64,000 bases of DNA from Molossus alvarezi. Its lineage: Eukaryota > Chordata > Mammalia > Chiroptera > Molossidae. Numbering within the stretch: position 1 is the stretch's first letter; every line of letters begins with the position of its first letter. The translations under genes and the position numbers were made by a program. The notes below the pieces were generated by a model, which saw nothing but the letters and a program-made list of their open reading frames with translations, ran no database searches and was not told where the DNA came from. Shown piece after piece: positions 44,625-56,950 of the stretch. The DNA is taken from contig CM073889.1 of NCBI GenBank assembly GCA_037176705.1, positions 104,487,890-104,551,889 of the forward strand, read 5' to 3'.

Positions 44625-47600
44625 CAGCAATAAATAAGTACATATCAATAATAACCTTAAATGTAAATGGATTGACTGCTTCCATCAAAAGACAGAGTAG
44701 CTGCCTGGCCAGTGTGGCTCAGTGTTTGAGCATCGAGCCATGCACCAAGAGGTCACTGGTTTGATTCCTGGTCAGGGCACATGCCCAAGTTGTGGGCCCA
44801 ATCCCCAGTAAGGGGCATGCAGGAGGCAGCCAGTTGATATTCTCTCTCATCGATGTTTCTCTCTCTCCCTCTCCCTTCCTCTTTCTCTGAAATCAATTTA
44901 AATTAAAAAAAAAAAAAAAAAGACAGAGTAGCTGATTGGAAAACATAGCATGACTCATATATATGTTGTTTACAAGAGACCCACCTCACAAGATACTCAC
45001 ATAGGTTGAAAGGCAAGGGATGAAAAAAAATCTTTCAAGCAAATGGAAAGGAAAAAAAAGCTGGGGTAGCAATACATATATCTGAGAAAATAGTTTTCAA
45101 AATGAGGGCTAAAACTACAGACAAAGAAGGCCACTACCCAATTGGTAGGATATATCCAACAGGAAAATATAACCTTGGTAAACATATATGCACCCAAAAT
45201 AGGAACACCAAAATATATTAAAAATCTTCTGAAGGACTTCAAAGGAGAAATCAACAGCAATACAATAATAGCAGGGGACTTCAACACCTCACTGACATCA
45301 CGACAGTTCCTCTAGACAAAAACTAACAAGGAAACAGAGACTCTAAATGATGCACTAGATCAAATGGATTTAATAGATATCTACAGGGAATTATACCCCA
45401 AAACTGCAGAATTCACATTCTTCTCAAGTGCACATGGGACATTCTCAAAGATAGACCACATGTTAGGACACAAACTAAGTCTCTACAAATTCAAGAAGAT
45501 TGAAATCATATCAAGTATCTTCTCAGATCACAATGGCATGAAAATAGAAATCAATTACAACAAAAACATGAAAAGACATTTGAACATGGCTAAATAGCAT
45601 GGGTTACCAAGAAGATCAAGGAAGAAATTAAAAACGTCCTGGAAACCAATGAAAATGAACACACAACAACACAAAATTTATGGGACAGAGCAAAAGCAGT
45701 CCTGAGAGGGAAGTTCACAGCACTACAGACCTACATCAAGAAACAAGAAAAATTTCTAATTGACTATCTAACATCACAACTTAGAGAACTAGAAAGCAAA
45801 CAAAAAGAAAACCCCAGAGCAACTAGAAGGAAAGAAATAGTAAAGATCAGAGCAGATATAAACAACATAGAGACAAAAAAAAATACCCAAAAAAACAATT
45901 CAAAAGATTAATGAAACAAAGAGCTGGTTCTTTGAAAAGATACACAAGATTGATGAACCCTTAGCTAGACTCACCAACAAAGAGAACCCAAATGAAAAAA
46001 AATCAGAAACAAAAGAGGAGAAGTAACAGGTGACACCACAAAAATACAAGGATCATTAACAAATACTATGAGCAATTATACGGCAACAAATTGGACAATC
46101 TAAGCGAAATGGACAAATTTCTAGAAACACATAGTCTCCCAAAACTGGACAAGGAAGAGATAGAAAATTTGAGCAGACCAATAACAACTAAGGAAATTGA
46201 AGAGGTAATCAAGACTCTCCCAGCAAACAAAAGCCCAGGTCCGGATGGCTTCATGGGGGAGTTTTATCAAACATCAAAAAAGAACTAACACCCATTCTCT
46301 TCAAACTATTTCAAAAAATTCAAGAAGAAGGAAGACCTCCAAACTCGTTTTATGAGGCCAGCATAATTATAATTCCAAAACCAGAAAAAGACATTACAAA
46401 GAAAGAAAACTACAGGCCAATATCCCTGATGAACATAGATGCCAAATCCTGAACAAAATTCTAGCAAATCAAATCCAGCAATACATCAAATAATTATTCA
46501 CCATGATCAAGTGGGATTCACCCCAGGTATGCAAGGCTGGTACAATATTTGCAGATCAATAAATGTGATACACCACATAAACAAAATGAAGAATAAAAAC
46601 CACATGATCATATCAATAGATGCTGGAAAAGCATTCGACAAAATTCAGCACCCATTTCTGATGAAGACGCTAAGCAATCTGGGAATAAAGCCATCATATC
46701 TCGACATAATAAAGGCCATATATGAAAAACCTACAGCCAACATCATATTCAATGTGCAGAAACTAAAAGCATTTCCCTTAAGAACGAGAACAAGACACGG
46801 ATGCCCACTTTTGCCACTCTTATTTAACATAGTACCAGAAGTCTTAGTCACAGCAATTAGACATGAAGAAAAAATAAAAAGGGATCCAAATTGAAAAGGA
46901 GGAAGTGAAACTGTCGTTATTCACAGATGACATGATATTTTACATAGAAAACCCTGAAGACTCCATCAAAAATATGCTAGATTTAATAAGTGAATTTGGC
47001 AAGGTAGCAGGATACAAAATTAACATCAATAAATCGACAGCATTCTTATATACCAATGATGAACTCACAAAAAGAGAAACTTAAAAATCCCATTTACCAC
47101 TGTGGCAAAAAAAATTAAGATACCTAGGAATAAAAACCAAAGAAGTAAAAGACCTGTTTTCAGAAAACTACAAGACATTGAAAAAAGAAATAAAGGAAGA
47201 TATGAAAAAAATGAAAGCACATACTTGTTCATGGATTGGAAGAATTAACATCATTAAAATGTCCATACTACCCAAAGCAATCTATAGATTCATTGCAATC
47301 CCCATCAAAATACCAACGACATACATCACAGAACTAGAACAAATACTTCAAAAGTTCACATAGAACCAAAAAAGACCCCAAATAGCCACAGCAATCTTGA
47401 AAAAGAAGGACAAAGTAGGAGGGATCACTTTACCGGATTCAGGTTATACTACAAATCCACTGTAATCAAAACAGCCTGGTACTGGCACAAAAACAGGCAG
47501 ATAGATAAATGGAATAGAACAGAGAACCCAGAAATTGACCAATGACATTATGCTCAATTAATATTTGACAGAGGAGGCAAGAACATACAATGAAGTAAAG

Positions 47601-48590
47601 ACAGCCTCTTCAATAAATGGTGTTGGGAAAATTGGACAGCTACATGTAAAAAAATGAAACTGGACCACCAACTTACACCATACACAAGAATAATCTCAAA
47701 ATGGATAAAAGACTTAAATGTGACTCGTGAATCCTTAAAAATCCTAGAAGAAAACGTAGGCATCAAAATTTCAGACATCATATGCAGCAGAATTTTCACT
47801 GATACAACACCTAAGGCAAGAGAAACAAAGGGAAAAATGGACACATGGGACTACATCAAACTAAAAAGCTTCTGCACAGCAAAAGAAACAATCATCAAAA
47901 TGGAAAAGGAACCCACTATATGGGAAAGCATATTCACCAACAATACATCAGATAAAGGGTTAATTTCCAAAATAAATAAAGTGCTCATACAACTCAACAA
48001 AAGGAAGACAAAGAACCCAATTAAAAAATGAGCAGAGGACCTAAATAGACACTTCTCCAAACAGGACATACAAATGCTCAATGTCACTAATCATCAGAGA
48101 GATGCAAATGATAATAACTATGAGGTATCACCTCACACCTGTCAGAATGGCCTCCATCAACAAATCATCAAACAAGTGTTGGCGAGGGTGTGGAGAAAAG
48201 GGGACTCTAGTGCACTGCTGGTGGGAATGCAGACTGGTGCAGCCACTATGGAAAACACTATGGTGTTACCTCAAAAAATCAAAAATTGATCTGCCTTTTG
48301 ATCCAGTGATCCCACTTCTAGAAATATATCCGAAGAAGCCTGAAACACCAATCAGAAAGAATATATGTGCCCCTATGTTCATAGCAGCACTATTTACAAT
48401 AGCTAAGATCTGGAAACAGCCCAAGTGTCTATCAGTAGATGAGTGGATAAAAGAGCGGCAATATATATATATACAATGGAACACTATGCAGCTATAAGAA
48501 AGATCTCTTATCCTTTGAGAGAACATGGAGGAACCTGGAGAGCATTATCTTAAGTGAAATAAGCCAAGCAGAGAAAAAAAAAACTCTCTT
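44625..48590 (+). pseudogene. L1 ORF2 relic, split by a SINE
   Basis: Endonuclease, reverse transcriptase and Cys/His regions are recognisable in order (SPGPDGF near 46240; a TDD in place of ADD near 46925; [14 protein letters not shown] region near 48175-48240). Frames are broken repeatedly. The VES insertion lies about 75 bases after the lost start. Confidence 0.88.
44704..44921 (+). mobile_element. VES-type SINE (classic form) inside L1
   Basis: Head CCTGGCCAGTGTGGCTCAG, 'cagggcacatgcccaagttg' middle, 'ggaggcagccagttgatatt', CT-rich stretch and A-tail. GACAGAGTAGCTG (44691-44703 and 44922-44934) is duplicated exactly. The SINE is younger than the L1 it splits. Confidence 0.95.
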
Positions 48591-48877
48591 ATTTGTGGAA
48601 TATAATGAACAAAATAAGCTGATGAACAAAATAGACCCAGAGACATAGAAAGGAGTACGGTTCACACTGACAGAACTCAGAGGAGGGGGCAGGGGAGATG
48701 GATGAGGTAAACCAAAGAACTTATATGCATGTATGCATAACCAGTGGACATAGACAACAATGCTGGGGGTTTGGGGGGCAGGATGGGGAGAAAGGTGTCT
48801 AGGGGGAAAAAAGGAGAAACATCTGTAACAAAAATAAATTAATAAAAATTGAAAACAAACAAATAAATAAATAAATA

Positions 48878-49320
48878 ATAGTCACAGGGATGTAAAGGTG
48901 CAACATAGAGAATATAGTCCATAATATTGTAATAACCATGTATGGTGCCAGATGGGTACTTTAGATATCTGGGGGATCACTTTGTAAAGTATATGATTGT
49001 CTAACCACTAGGATGTGCATGTGAAATTAATACAATATAATATTAATGTCCACTGCAAATAAAAAATAATTTTTTTAAAAATGTGAAGGCATTAAGAAGT
49101 GCAAATTGGTAGTTGCGGAATAGTCCTGAGGATGTACAGCAAAGAGAATATAACCAAGAATATTGTAATAACTATGTATGATGTCAGACGAGTACTACAT
49201 TTATCAGGATGATCACTTAGTAAGTTCTATAGTGTCTAATCACTGAGTTATGCACCTAAAACTAATATAATATTGTATGTCAACTATAACTGAAAAATAA
49301 AAATTATTTAAAGTGAAAAA
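48878..49320 (+). repeat. Older L1 3' UTR, right half, in two tandem copies
   Basis: 'agtcacagggatgtaaaggt', 'attgtaataaccatgtatgg' and 'gatcactttgtaaagtatat' occur in 48878-49075; the same order of words recurs at 49080-49320 ('attggtagttgcggaatagt', 'attgtaataactatgtatga', 'gatcacttagtaagttctat'). The second copy begins with the words that precede the nested L1 on the left. Confidence 0.75.
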
Positions 49321-50661
49321 AATGTATTGGCCAAAGCTAATAATAAGACCAGTCTAAACAAGAGTTGGGAAAATAGAGGATCCTTGACTGGAGGAACTGC
49401 AAAATCCATTGCAAAGGGTGCAAGTAGAGGGAGAGAGGAAGAACTTGGGACGGTTTTGCAATCAGTGTATCACACACTCAAATACTTTCAGACCTGCAAT
49501 GTAATAGGTATGGACGAGGTCAGATGATTCATTTTCAGTCACACCACATGATTCCTTCTCCTTTATTTTTACACAATATAATTATATCTGAATTACCCCT
49601 GTAATATTATTAGAGGAAATTATGAAAAAGACAACAGGACAAGAAGGAGGAACAAGTAATCTCAAAGCTACATTTCTTACAAAATAAACTCTAGGAATGA
49701 TCTTCTCTCTTTCCTGGTACATACTATGTAATTTGGAATTCATCAGTTACAATGAGATTATCTAGTTCTATGTTTCCTGGGGACATGCCAAACATCCAAA
49801 TATATATAAAGTCCCAGAGTATGAAGGTATCTAGGACTTCCGTTTAAGGATAAAGTAAAAGAATTGGGCAGAATCCCTGCTGTTAAAGTACCTTAACGGG
49901 ACCTTTGCCTTGGCTGTGACATGATCTTCACAAGGTTTCTACCTCTAACTTCCTAATTACCTTTAAGTGACTGTTTATGGTTCAGCCATCCAAGGACTTG
50001 TCTGAAGCCTTGGTTAACCCACCTAAACTTTCAGCCAGTACAATCTTTTGGGAGTATCAAGTTTCAGAAGTGTTTGGAGAGTTCCCAACTCTTCAGCTGT
50101 AATTATGTTTCCTTGAGTGCAATAGAAAAGTATTCGGTACTTGTGGTTTCGAATCTACTCACAGTAAAGACTGCAGTCCTATGGCTTCTGTTAGAGTCAA
50201 AAATGGGGAAAAAATGTACGTGCGTGTGTGTGTGTTTGTGTCTTTACATCTGTTTGTCTGACCATCTTTTATATTTTGTAATATGAATTAAGATTAATAT
50301 AATTTTTTCATTTACATTATTATTAGCTGTACTTGTTTACACACACAGTATTCTAATAAAGTTGGTCAAACTGTCTTCTCTCCAGCTGTAACAAAGCAAA
50401 ATTGCTTGTCACTTGGGTTTTCCCCATGTTCCCTCCGCTCTGGTGCATGAAAATAATGAAGCATGTTACCATTTTATAATTATATTTTTATTCCTCTTTT
50501 AGATTTATTTTCCATTTTTCTCCTATTGGAAATGTGCAAGAAAACCTCATAACTTCCTTACTTCCTGCGGGACTTAATAGCTGCGGAGGATAATAACCAG
50601 CAGAATACTGTAAAGTATAATAATGTCTCTACAGTTTCCAGAAGGAAATCATTTGATAGTC
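49321..50661. other. Unassigned DNA
   Basis: No gene is supported. There is a short GT-rich run near 50218-50240. Confidence 0.35.
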
Positions 50662-50677
50662 AAGAATTTGAACTATA

Positions 50678-50916
50678 GCCCTGGCCAATTTGGCTCACCG
50701 GTTAGAGTGTTGGCCTGCGGTACAGAGAGACCCAGGTTCGGTTCCCGCTAAGGGCATATACCTCAGTTGCGGTTTGTCCCCAGCCTGGTTGGGTCGTGTG
50801 GGTGGCAACCACTCAATGTGTCCCTTTCGCATCGATGTTTCTCTCTCTCTCTCTCCCTCCCACTCTGTCTGAACAAAATATCAAAAGATGTCCTCTGGTG
50901 AGGATAAAAAGAAAAA
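50678..50916 (+). mobile_element. VES-type SINE, complete (long-tail form)
   Basis: Head GCCCTGGCCAATTTGGCTCA, 'atatacctcagttgcggttt', 'gtgtccctttcgcatcgatg', CT-rich stretch, 'atgtcctctggtgaggata' and an A-rich tail. AAGAATTTGAACTATA is duplicated exactly (50662-50677 and 50917-50932). Confidence 0.95.
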
Positions 50917-50932
50917 AAGAATTTGAACTATA

Positions 50933-52451
50933 GAGTTTAAATGATAAAGATTAAACAAAAATAAAACTTGAACAATTGACTAAAGTTGTTAGATTTGATA
51001 TATATATTTCCAAAAACATATAAATACACATAATGTAATCATATCTGAATTACACCTATTATTAAGTATAATATATTGGAGGAAATGACATAGAAGAAAA
51101 TTGGCAAAGGAGAATGAAGACGTAATCTCAAGCCAATATTTCTTACAGAATAAACTCTAGGAATGACCTCTTTCAACGTTTATCATATTTAATTTGGCAT
51201 TTATTAGAATGAGATTATCTATATATACTAATTGTACATTTGGATTTGTAAATAATCACATTTAAAGGTTAGTCCATTTTCAGGATTTTTCTTTCATTTC
51301 TACATTTTGTTTCAAATATTGGTTATGTTACAAAAGTACCAGGGTTTCAGTTTATAGTCATGGATCACAGGCACAATTGTTCATGACTCCAAGACTTTAA
51401 AGGAAAGAACAATGATTCTGTCTATCTCCCCTGTTATTCTCCTCCTCTACTATAAATTATGTTGAGATGAGGCGAAAACAAAAGTTAAGATAAATCTGAG
51501 CGAGAATATCTGAGACAGCAGAATTTTGGCAAATGTGTTTGATGAAAGTGTGTTGGAAGACTCTTGTTCCAGCAATAAACTCTGTAGTCTGCAAGTGTAG
51601 ACCCAATAGGAATGGAGACCCCAAGGATGAGTCAGAAGGAGACCCATCCCAGTCCCACTCACGTTAGAACTCAGACAACATCTCATTACACCACTGACAA
51701 CTCGGCCCACTTTATGCCATTTCCTATTCCTCATGTCAGATAACACATCTGCAATGTCTTATACAGCTCCTGAGGAAAATGACATCAAGAGAAAATAATA
51801 ATTTTAAACTATTGTATTAATATGTCACATTGGCTAGACTCACTAATACAGTATCAACCCTCTGCATTCCTCTACACATTTAAATATGCTTTGTTCATAC
51901 AAGGAAGATGTGTCATTGAAAGTCCCAGTGTTCTTGTGTATCAGCTTCACATAAGTCCTACTAGAATACTGTGACACTTAAGGCTGGGCTGTTTCCGTTT
52001 CAAAATGGAAACAGGGAGAACACATTTAGTTGAAAACAGAGAGAAAAACCAACTACAAAATGGCAAGCCTTTATTGATCATTAATTCCAAATACAAACTA
52101 GAAAAAGTGATATATGCTCATACCATCCTTTTAAAAACGTACCTTTGAAGAAAAGAGAAAAGGCTCATTTCTGAATTGTTTAGAGTCTTTGCTTGTATTG
52201 ATAAAGTTATAAAATAGGTGCTAAAATTTTGATTTCACTTTTATTGTGTAATCATAGCCACAGGGTTAACCTTGATGAAGAATGTCAACAGTGTGTTTGC
52301 AGAGTTTGTAGCCCTGGGACAAAACTGAAAAGCGGATGATGGAGACTTCACGCCCACGTGAACATGCTAATGAACTCACATGCTTCCAATGTTCCCTTGA
52401 ACGCAACAGGCGAGCTAAGTCCAACTGATACTTACAACTTTCAGGACTTCT

Positions 52452-52454
<3 letters not shown>
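50933..52454. other. Unassigned DNA
   Basis: No gene is recognised. The last 190 bases run into a pure A-tract (next entry), which might mark a retrocopy. Confidence 0.3.

Positions 52455-52484
<30 letters not shown>
52455..52484. repeat. Pure A-tract of 30 bases
   Basis: An uninterrupted A-run. Its purity suggests a fairly recent poly(A) tail, but I recognise no element before it and no AATAAA signal or duplication. Confidence 0.8.
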
Positions 52485-52486
<2 letters not shown>

Positions 52487-53736
52487 ATCCTTTACAACCC
52501 AAAAGCAAAACTTCTATATACAACATTCCTAACTTTTGTCTTCCCTAAAATACATAGAAACAAGGAGAATGTAGTCAAGCGTGGCAATACTTGGAATTAC
52601 CTTTGGTTAAATATAAAATGTAGCGCACCAGCAGAAATAGGCCTTGCTAAGCCAATACTATTCGGAAGGTGCTGGCTATCTGAACTGCGGATCTGGTAAG
52701 AGGTTTTCTCACCTCAATATTACATGACTAAAACAAACAAACAAATGAGCAGACAAAAAAATTCATAGAGAAGCAATTAACCTATTATAGAATAAGCTAT
52801 ATTCTGTTTACCAAATTAAGTATAAACATATATACCATGCACATATACACATATAAGAAGATATAAACACATATTTATGTATGTGTGCATATTCAAAGAG
52901 AGACACACACAAAGAGAGATGGAGAGAGAAATAAGTATCTGAAACAACAACAAAAATTAAACTGATAGTAAGAGAATTAATTCAAACACATCATCAGATA
53001 TGGCTAAAGGAAGCATCTCTGTTCTAGACTGAATTTCCCGAGATTTTTCTCTCTTGCTTGATTTTGTTTCGCTTATGTTTTTGGTTTTGTTTTGAATATA
53101 CATCATCCACTTTTTGTATTAAGTATGTCAACGCCCCTATCTCTTACCTGCATCTAAATGTTCATTTCCATGCATTAGAGTATGTAACGCATTATGGAGA
53201 TGTCAATCCTAAATCTTTTTGTCTGAAACTGTTTAAAGGTCATACTTTAGTTACAGTGTCCTTCAAATATTTTTCTAAAGTTCTAGTTATTAATTTTCTA
53301 ATTTGCCTCTTGAGTTAGACATTCCTGTAATGATGTTCAAAATTCCTGTCAAAATGTTCATTCTTCTCCCAAATGCACTCTAATTCTAAAAATGCCATAT
53401 ATTATGTTATCTACTTGGTATTATCTACTTGCTGCTATGTTAACTTTCCCCACCTTATGGTCAAATCTCCTTATATTTTAATTCATTACTGTAGGAATGA
53501 GCTGATAAACTTAAGTTATGCAACAGCAATTTCTTAAGAACCGAAGAAACTTACTTAGAACAAGGGTATCATCTGTGTTCCCAAATGCCAAGCAAACACA
53601 GGTGAAGAATCTGACCCAGAAACATTGGGCCCCATGCTACGTCAGCATTGTTGCCACTGAAAACTCATCTCACAAAGATTTGAAGATGTTCTGTCTGAAC
53701 CCAGTGTGCATGTTTGTTTTATTCTGAGAAACAAGA
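52485..53736. other. Unassigned AT-rich DNA
   Basis: No gene or named repeat is recognised. Confidence 0.35.
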
Positions 53737-53750
53737 CTACATGACCTTTT

Positions 53751-54082
53751 TCTTTTTTTCCCCACTGCCTTTTTTGTTGTTGTTGTTGTTACAGATGTTT
53801 CTCCTTTTTTACCCCATTGGCACCCCCCTCCCCACCCCACCCCCACCCTGTCCCCGGCTTTATTGTCCATGTCTATTGGTTATGCATACATGCATATAAG
53901 TTCTGTGGTTTATCTCTTCCCACCCCCCATCCCCTCTTCTGAGGGATGTCAGTCTGTGCCCTACTTCCATGTTTCTGGGTCTACCGTATTCCTCAGACTG
54001 TTATGCTCATTATATTCCGTATATAAGTGAGATCATGTGGTATTTGTCTTTTTCTGCTTGGCTTATTTCACTTAGGATAATA
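53751..54082 (-). mobile_element. Short 5'-truncated young L1
   Basis: On the minus strand this is the last bases of ORF2 plus the 3' UTR of the young L1 ('aagccaagcagaaaaagaca', 'atcatgtggtatttgtct' seen in antisense), with the C-rich/G-rich 3' UTR tract and an A-rich tail at the left. CTACATGACCTTT (from 53737) and CTGCATGACCTTT (54083-54095) are the flanking duplication. Confidence 0.9.
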
Positions 54083-54095
54083 CTGCATGACCTTT

Positions 54096-55187
54096 AACAT
54101 TAAATTTAGTTAAGGAAGTATTTTTCTTGGGCTCCCAAGAATTCATACATAATTTATATCTACAAATGTATTCATTGTTTTCAAATACTGGCCTCCATGT
54201 CAGGGCATCTAGATCAGAGAGAAATCTCTCACCTTTGAAAAATGCTCTGCCTACATAACTCTCAGGGGGTCATGAATCCAAGTCACCAATCAGGATTTCA
54301 TTTCTTGTAGGAGGAATTCTTACTGGGGGACTTTGGGGGCCTTAGTTAGAGCCACCTTGATCTGTCCCAAAAGTTCATTATGAAAACAGCAAATCTCAAA
54401 AGAAAACTGGTTGAGATCTTGATCATTTTCTTCCCTTAAGGATCCTCTCCTTTGTGTGAATTTACCTACTTCTTACTCATGTCTGCATACATACTTCTCT
54501 ATACCAACGAAAACTGAGGGAAGCAGTCTTTGTCAAAACACGAAAAGATGCAGTTATAAATCTCCCCTGAAGTGATGGGTACGTACTTACCTTAAAATTA
54601 TTTTCAAGAGGAATAATACAGTTGATTCTTCCAATAATAGCACAAATGTGCTCTAATGTGGTTTACTGTCTGCAGCTTTAGACATAAAAGTGGATATCAT
54701 AATTTTAAATTCTGCCTTGCTAATTAACATCCAAGGGGGTCATGGCCGTGTCTCCCAACCATTTTCAGGTTATAGTACACATAAAAATAATTTTACCTGT
54801 ATGAAACACAGGATAACTTGGAACGGACTTGGGGGGGGGGGGCAAACAGGGCTTGGTTAAAAAAAAAAAGTTGTATTTGCAGCATAAGATAGCAATGTTA
54901 TAAAAATAGAATAAAAGTGGTAGAGAATCTGTATTAACAAGTGAATATATGGAACTTATAAATAAAGGCTTTTCCATTTTTTTCTTTAATGAGAAACTTG
55001 AGCTTACCTTAATAAAAATAGATTTTTATGTTTGATTTTATGATTTAGCTGGCTACAGGCAATTACTAATCATGATTTTTAATGATAATATTTCTTCAAA
55101 TCCTTGAAAGTCACATCGAAAACAAACTTTGTTCACATATAGATAATAAAAATTTGTACAACCATTTATCTATCTTTATAGCTGCTT
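54096..55187. other. Unassigned DNA left of the full-length L1
   Basis: No gene is recognised. There is a G-run of 10 at about 54832-54841. Confidence 0.35.
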
Positions 55188-55203
55188 GAAAATAATCAAA
55201 TTG
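55188..55203. repeat. Target-site duplication, left copy (full-length L1)
   Basis: GAAAATAATCAAATTG here is repeated without mismatch at 61111-61126. The preceding CTT and following AAAA fit the L1 endonuclease preference (TTTT/A-type on the other strand). Confidence 0.98.
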
Positions 55204-56023
55204 GGACTGAAAAAATGGCGGCGGAGTGAACGGAGCTACACAGACCGTCTCCCAGAACCAAACTGGAATTACAACTATAACACAGACAAATCGACGGGAA
55301 AAAGCAACAGAAAAGCAGCTTGTGAGGACCAGACAACGAGGGACACTGACTCCATCCCGGTAGGCTTGCGAAGGCGCGAGACGGGGCTGGGAGCCCACGG
55401 TCGGCAGCTCGGCAGCGGCCTCAGCTGGGAGCGGCGCCCTCGGGTCACACTCCCAGGTGGCCCCACAGCGCAGCCGGGACAGAGGCTGAAACAGCCACAG
55501 CCACTCACCTGGGGCTCCGGCGGAGGGAGGGCGGACTGGACTGGAACTGTGTCGGGACACTCGGGGTTTGGAGGGCTCTCGGAGCTTTGGCTGAGTACAG
55601 CCACACAGGACTGTGGCCACATTGCTCCTTCCCAGGGCTCTGAGGAGAGGCAGCAGCCCCTCCCTCGGAGATCCAACCCCACCCTGTGGGCCATTGAAAT
55701 GCTAATTGAGGCTCACTAACAACCAGCATCTGCCCCACCCTCGTGAAAGCCCCTTGGCTGAGCACCTGAGGGAGTTTTTCATTCAACTGACAACCCAAAA
55801 CTCATCAAGTAACCTTGACTGCTAGCCTCCAGGCAAAAAGCTAGAGGATAACAGTACGTTTCCTGGGCTGGCAACATTAACCAGGAAAGTAAGACTTGAC
55901 AGTGGTGTTCAACGTGGGTCCTCCCTCGCTCATCTAAACACAGGAGAGGGAGCCACAAATAGCAGTACACCAACACCCACAGGGAGAACTTGACAGGCTC
56001 CAAAGCCCTCAGTGATAGCCAAA
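55204..56023 (+). promoter_or_regulatory. L1 5' UTR and presumed internal promoter
   Basis: A GC- and CpG-rich leader of 820 bases. AAAATGGCGGCGG (55213-55225) near the very start matches a YY1 core in the sense orientation and is shared with the other young L1 at 24728. The first ATG (55215) opens only a 4-codon frame before TGA. A large minus-strand open stretch covers 55111-55620 but has GTG where the sister copy has ATG. Promoter function is inferred from L1 biology. Confidence 0.75.
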
Positions 56024-56905
56024 ATGGTGAAACACAGAAACAGAAGCCAAATGAAAGAGCAAGACACCTCCACCGAAGATGAGATCAATGTGGAGCAATT
56101 AGGCATGTTAACAGAGCTAGAATTCAGAGCCATGATCTTGAGGAAGCTGAACAGCATGAGTAAGGACATAGAGACACTGAAAATAAGCCAAATGGAAATT
56201 AAAAACCAACAAGAAGAGATAAAAAATGACATATCCGAAATGAAAAACACATTGGAAGGTTTAAAAAGCAGAGTAGGGGAAGCTGAGGACCGGATCAGTG
56301 AATTAGAAGACAGGGTAGAAAAAATCAACCAATCAGAAAAACAAAAGGAAAAAACTATTAAAAAACAGGAAGACAGCTTAAGAGAACTATGGGACAACTG
56401 GAAACGTAATAATATTCGCATCATAGGAGTCCCCGAAGAAGAAGAAAATGAGCAAGGGATAGAGAATATATTCAAAAAAATAGTGAGAGAAAACTTCCCT
56501 AATTTGGTGAAGGAAGAAGGCATTCAAGTTCAAGAAGCACAGAGAGTCCCAAGTAAGAAGAACCCAAACAGGCCCACACCAAGACACATAGTAATTAAAA
56601 TGCCACAAATTAAAGACAAAGAGAGAATCCTAAAAGCAGCAAGAGATAAGCAACAGGTTACCTACAAAGGGAACCCCATAAGGCTCTCAGCTGACTTCTC
56701 ACAAGAAACACTACAGGCCAGAAGAGAATGGCATGAAGTAATCAAGGTCATGAAAAACAAGAATCTGAATCCAAGACTACTCTACCCAGCAAGGCTATCA
56801 TTCAAAATAGAAGGTCAAATAAAGAGCTTCCCAGACAAAAAAAGGCTAAGGGACTACATTAGCACCAAACCAGCACTGCAAGAAATGTTAAAAGGACTGC
56901 TGTAA
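56024..56905 (+). CDS. ORF1: L1 ORF1 protein (RNA-binding nucleic-acid chaperone)
   Basis: The 293-residue protein binds L1 RNA as a trimer and forms the L1 ribonucleoprotein in the cytoplasm (family knowledge). Seen here: a heptad-rich coiled coil (about residues 38-125), an RNA-recognition domain (about 128-200, with RIIGVPEEEE at 132-141), and a C-terminal domain (about 210-290, with YPARLSF at 254-260). It is shorter than human ORF1p (338), mainly at both ends. I chose ATG at 56024 because it matches the ATG in the sister copy at 25543; an in-frame GTG lies 12 bases upstream. ORF2 follows after 45 bases. No frameshift or stop is seen. Confidence 0.96.
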   Translation: MVKHRNRSQMKEQDTSTEDEINVEQLGMLTELEFRAMILRKLNSMSKDIETLKISQMEIKNQQEEIKNDISEMKNTLEGLKSRVGEAEDRISELEDRVEKINQSEKQKEKTIKKQEDSLRELWDNWKRNNIRIIGVPEEEENEQGIENIFKKIVRENFPNLVKEEGIQVQEAQRVPSKKNPNRPTPRHIVIKMPQIKDKERILKAARDKQQVTYKGNPIRLSADFSQETLQARREWHEVIKVMKNKNLNPRLLYPARLSFKIEGQIKSFPDKKRLRDYISTKPALQEMLKGLL

Positions 56906-56950
56906 TTAGCAGTAGAAATGGGAAGAAAAATAGAACCACACTAAACAAAA

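Larger units (their letters stand above)
42851..48877 (+). mobile_element. Near-full-length L1, decayed
   Basis: Collinear with 55204-61110 from the 5' UTR ('aatggaactacacagaccat') through ORF1, ORF2 and the G-rich 3' UTR to an AAATA-rich end. Both reading frames have many stops and frameshifts and the start codons are changed, so it is inactive. A VES SINE splits it at 44704-44921. It inserted into the 3' UTR of an older L1. Confidence 0.93.

Noticed and set aside
55930..56523. 197-codon minus-strand open frame
   Set aside because: It is the antisense shadow of L1 ORF1; the Ser/Phe-rich translation is typical of antisense to a Lys/Glu-rich coiled coil.
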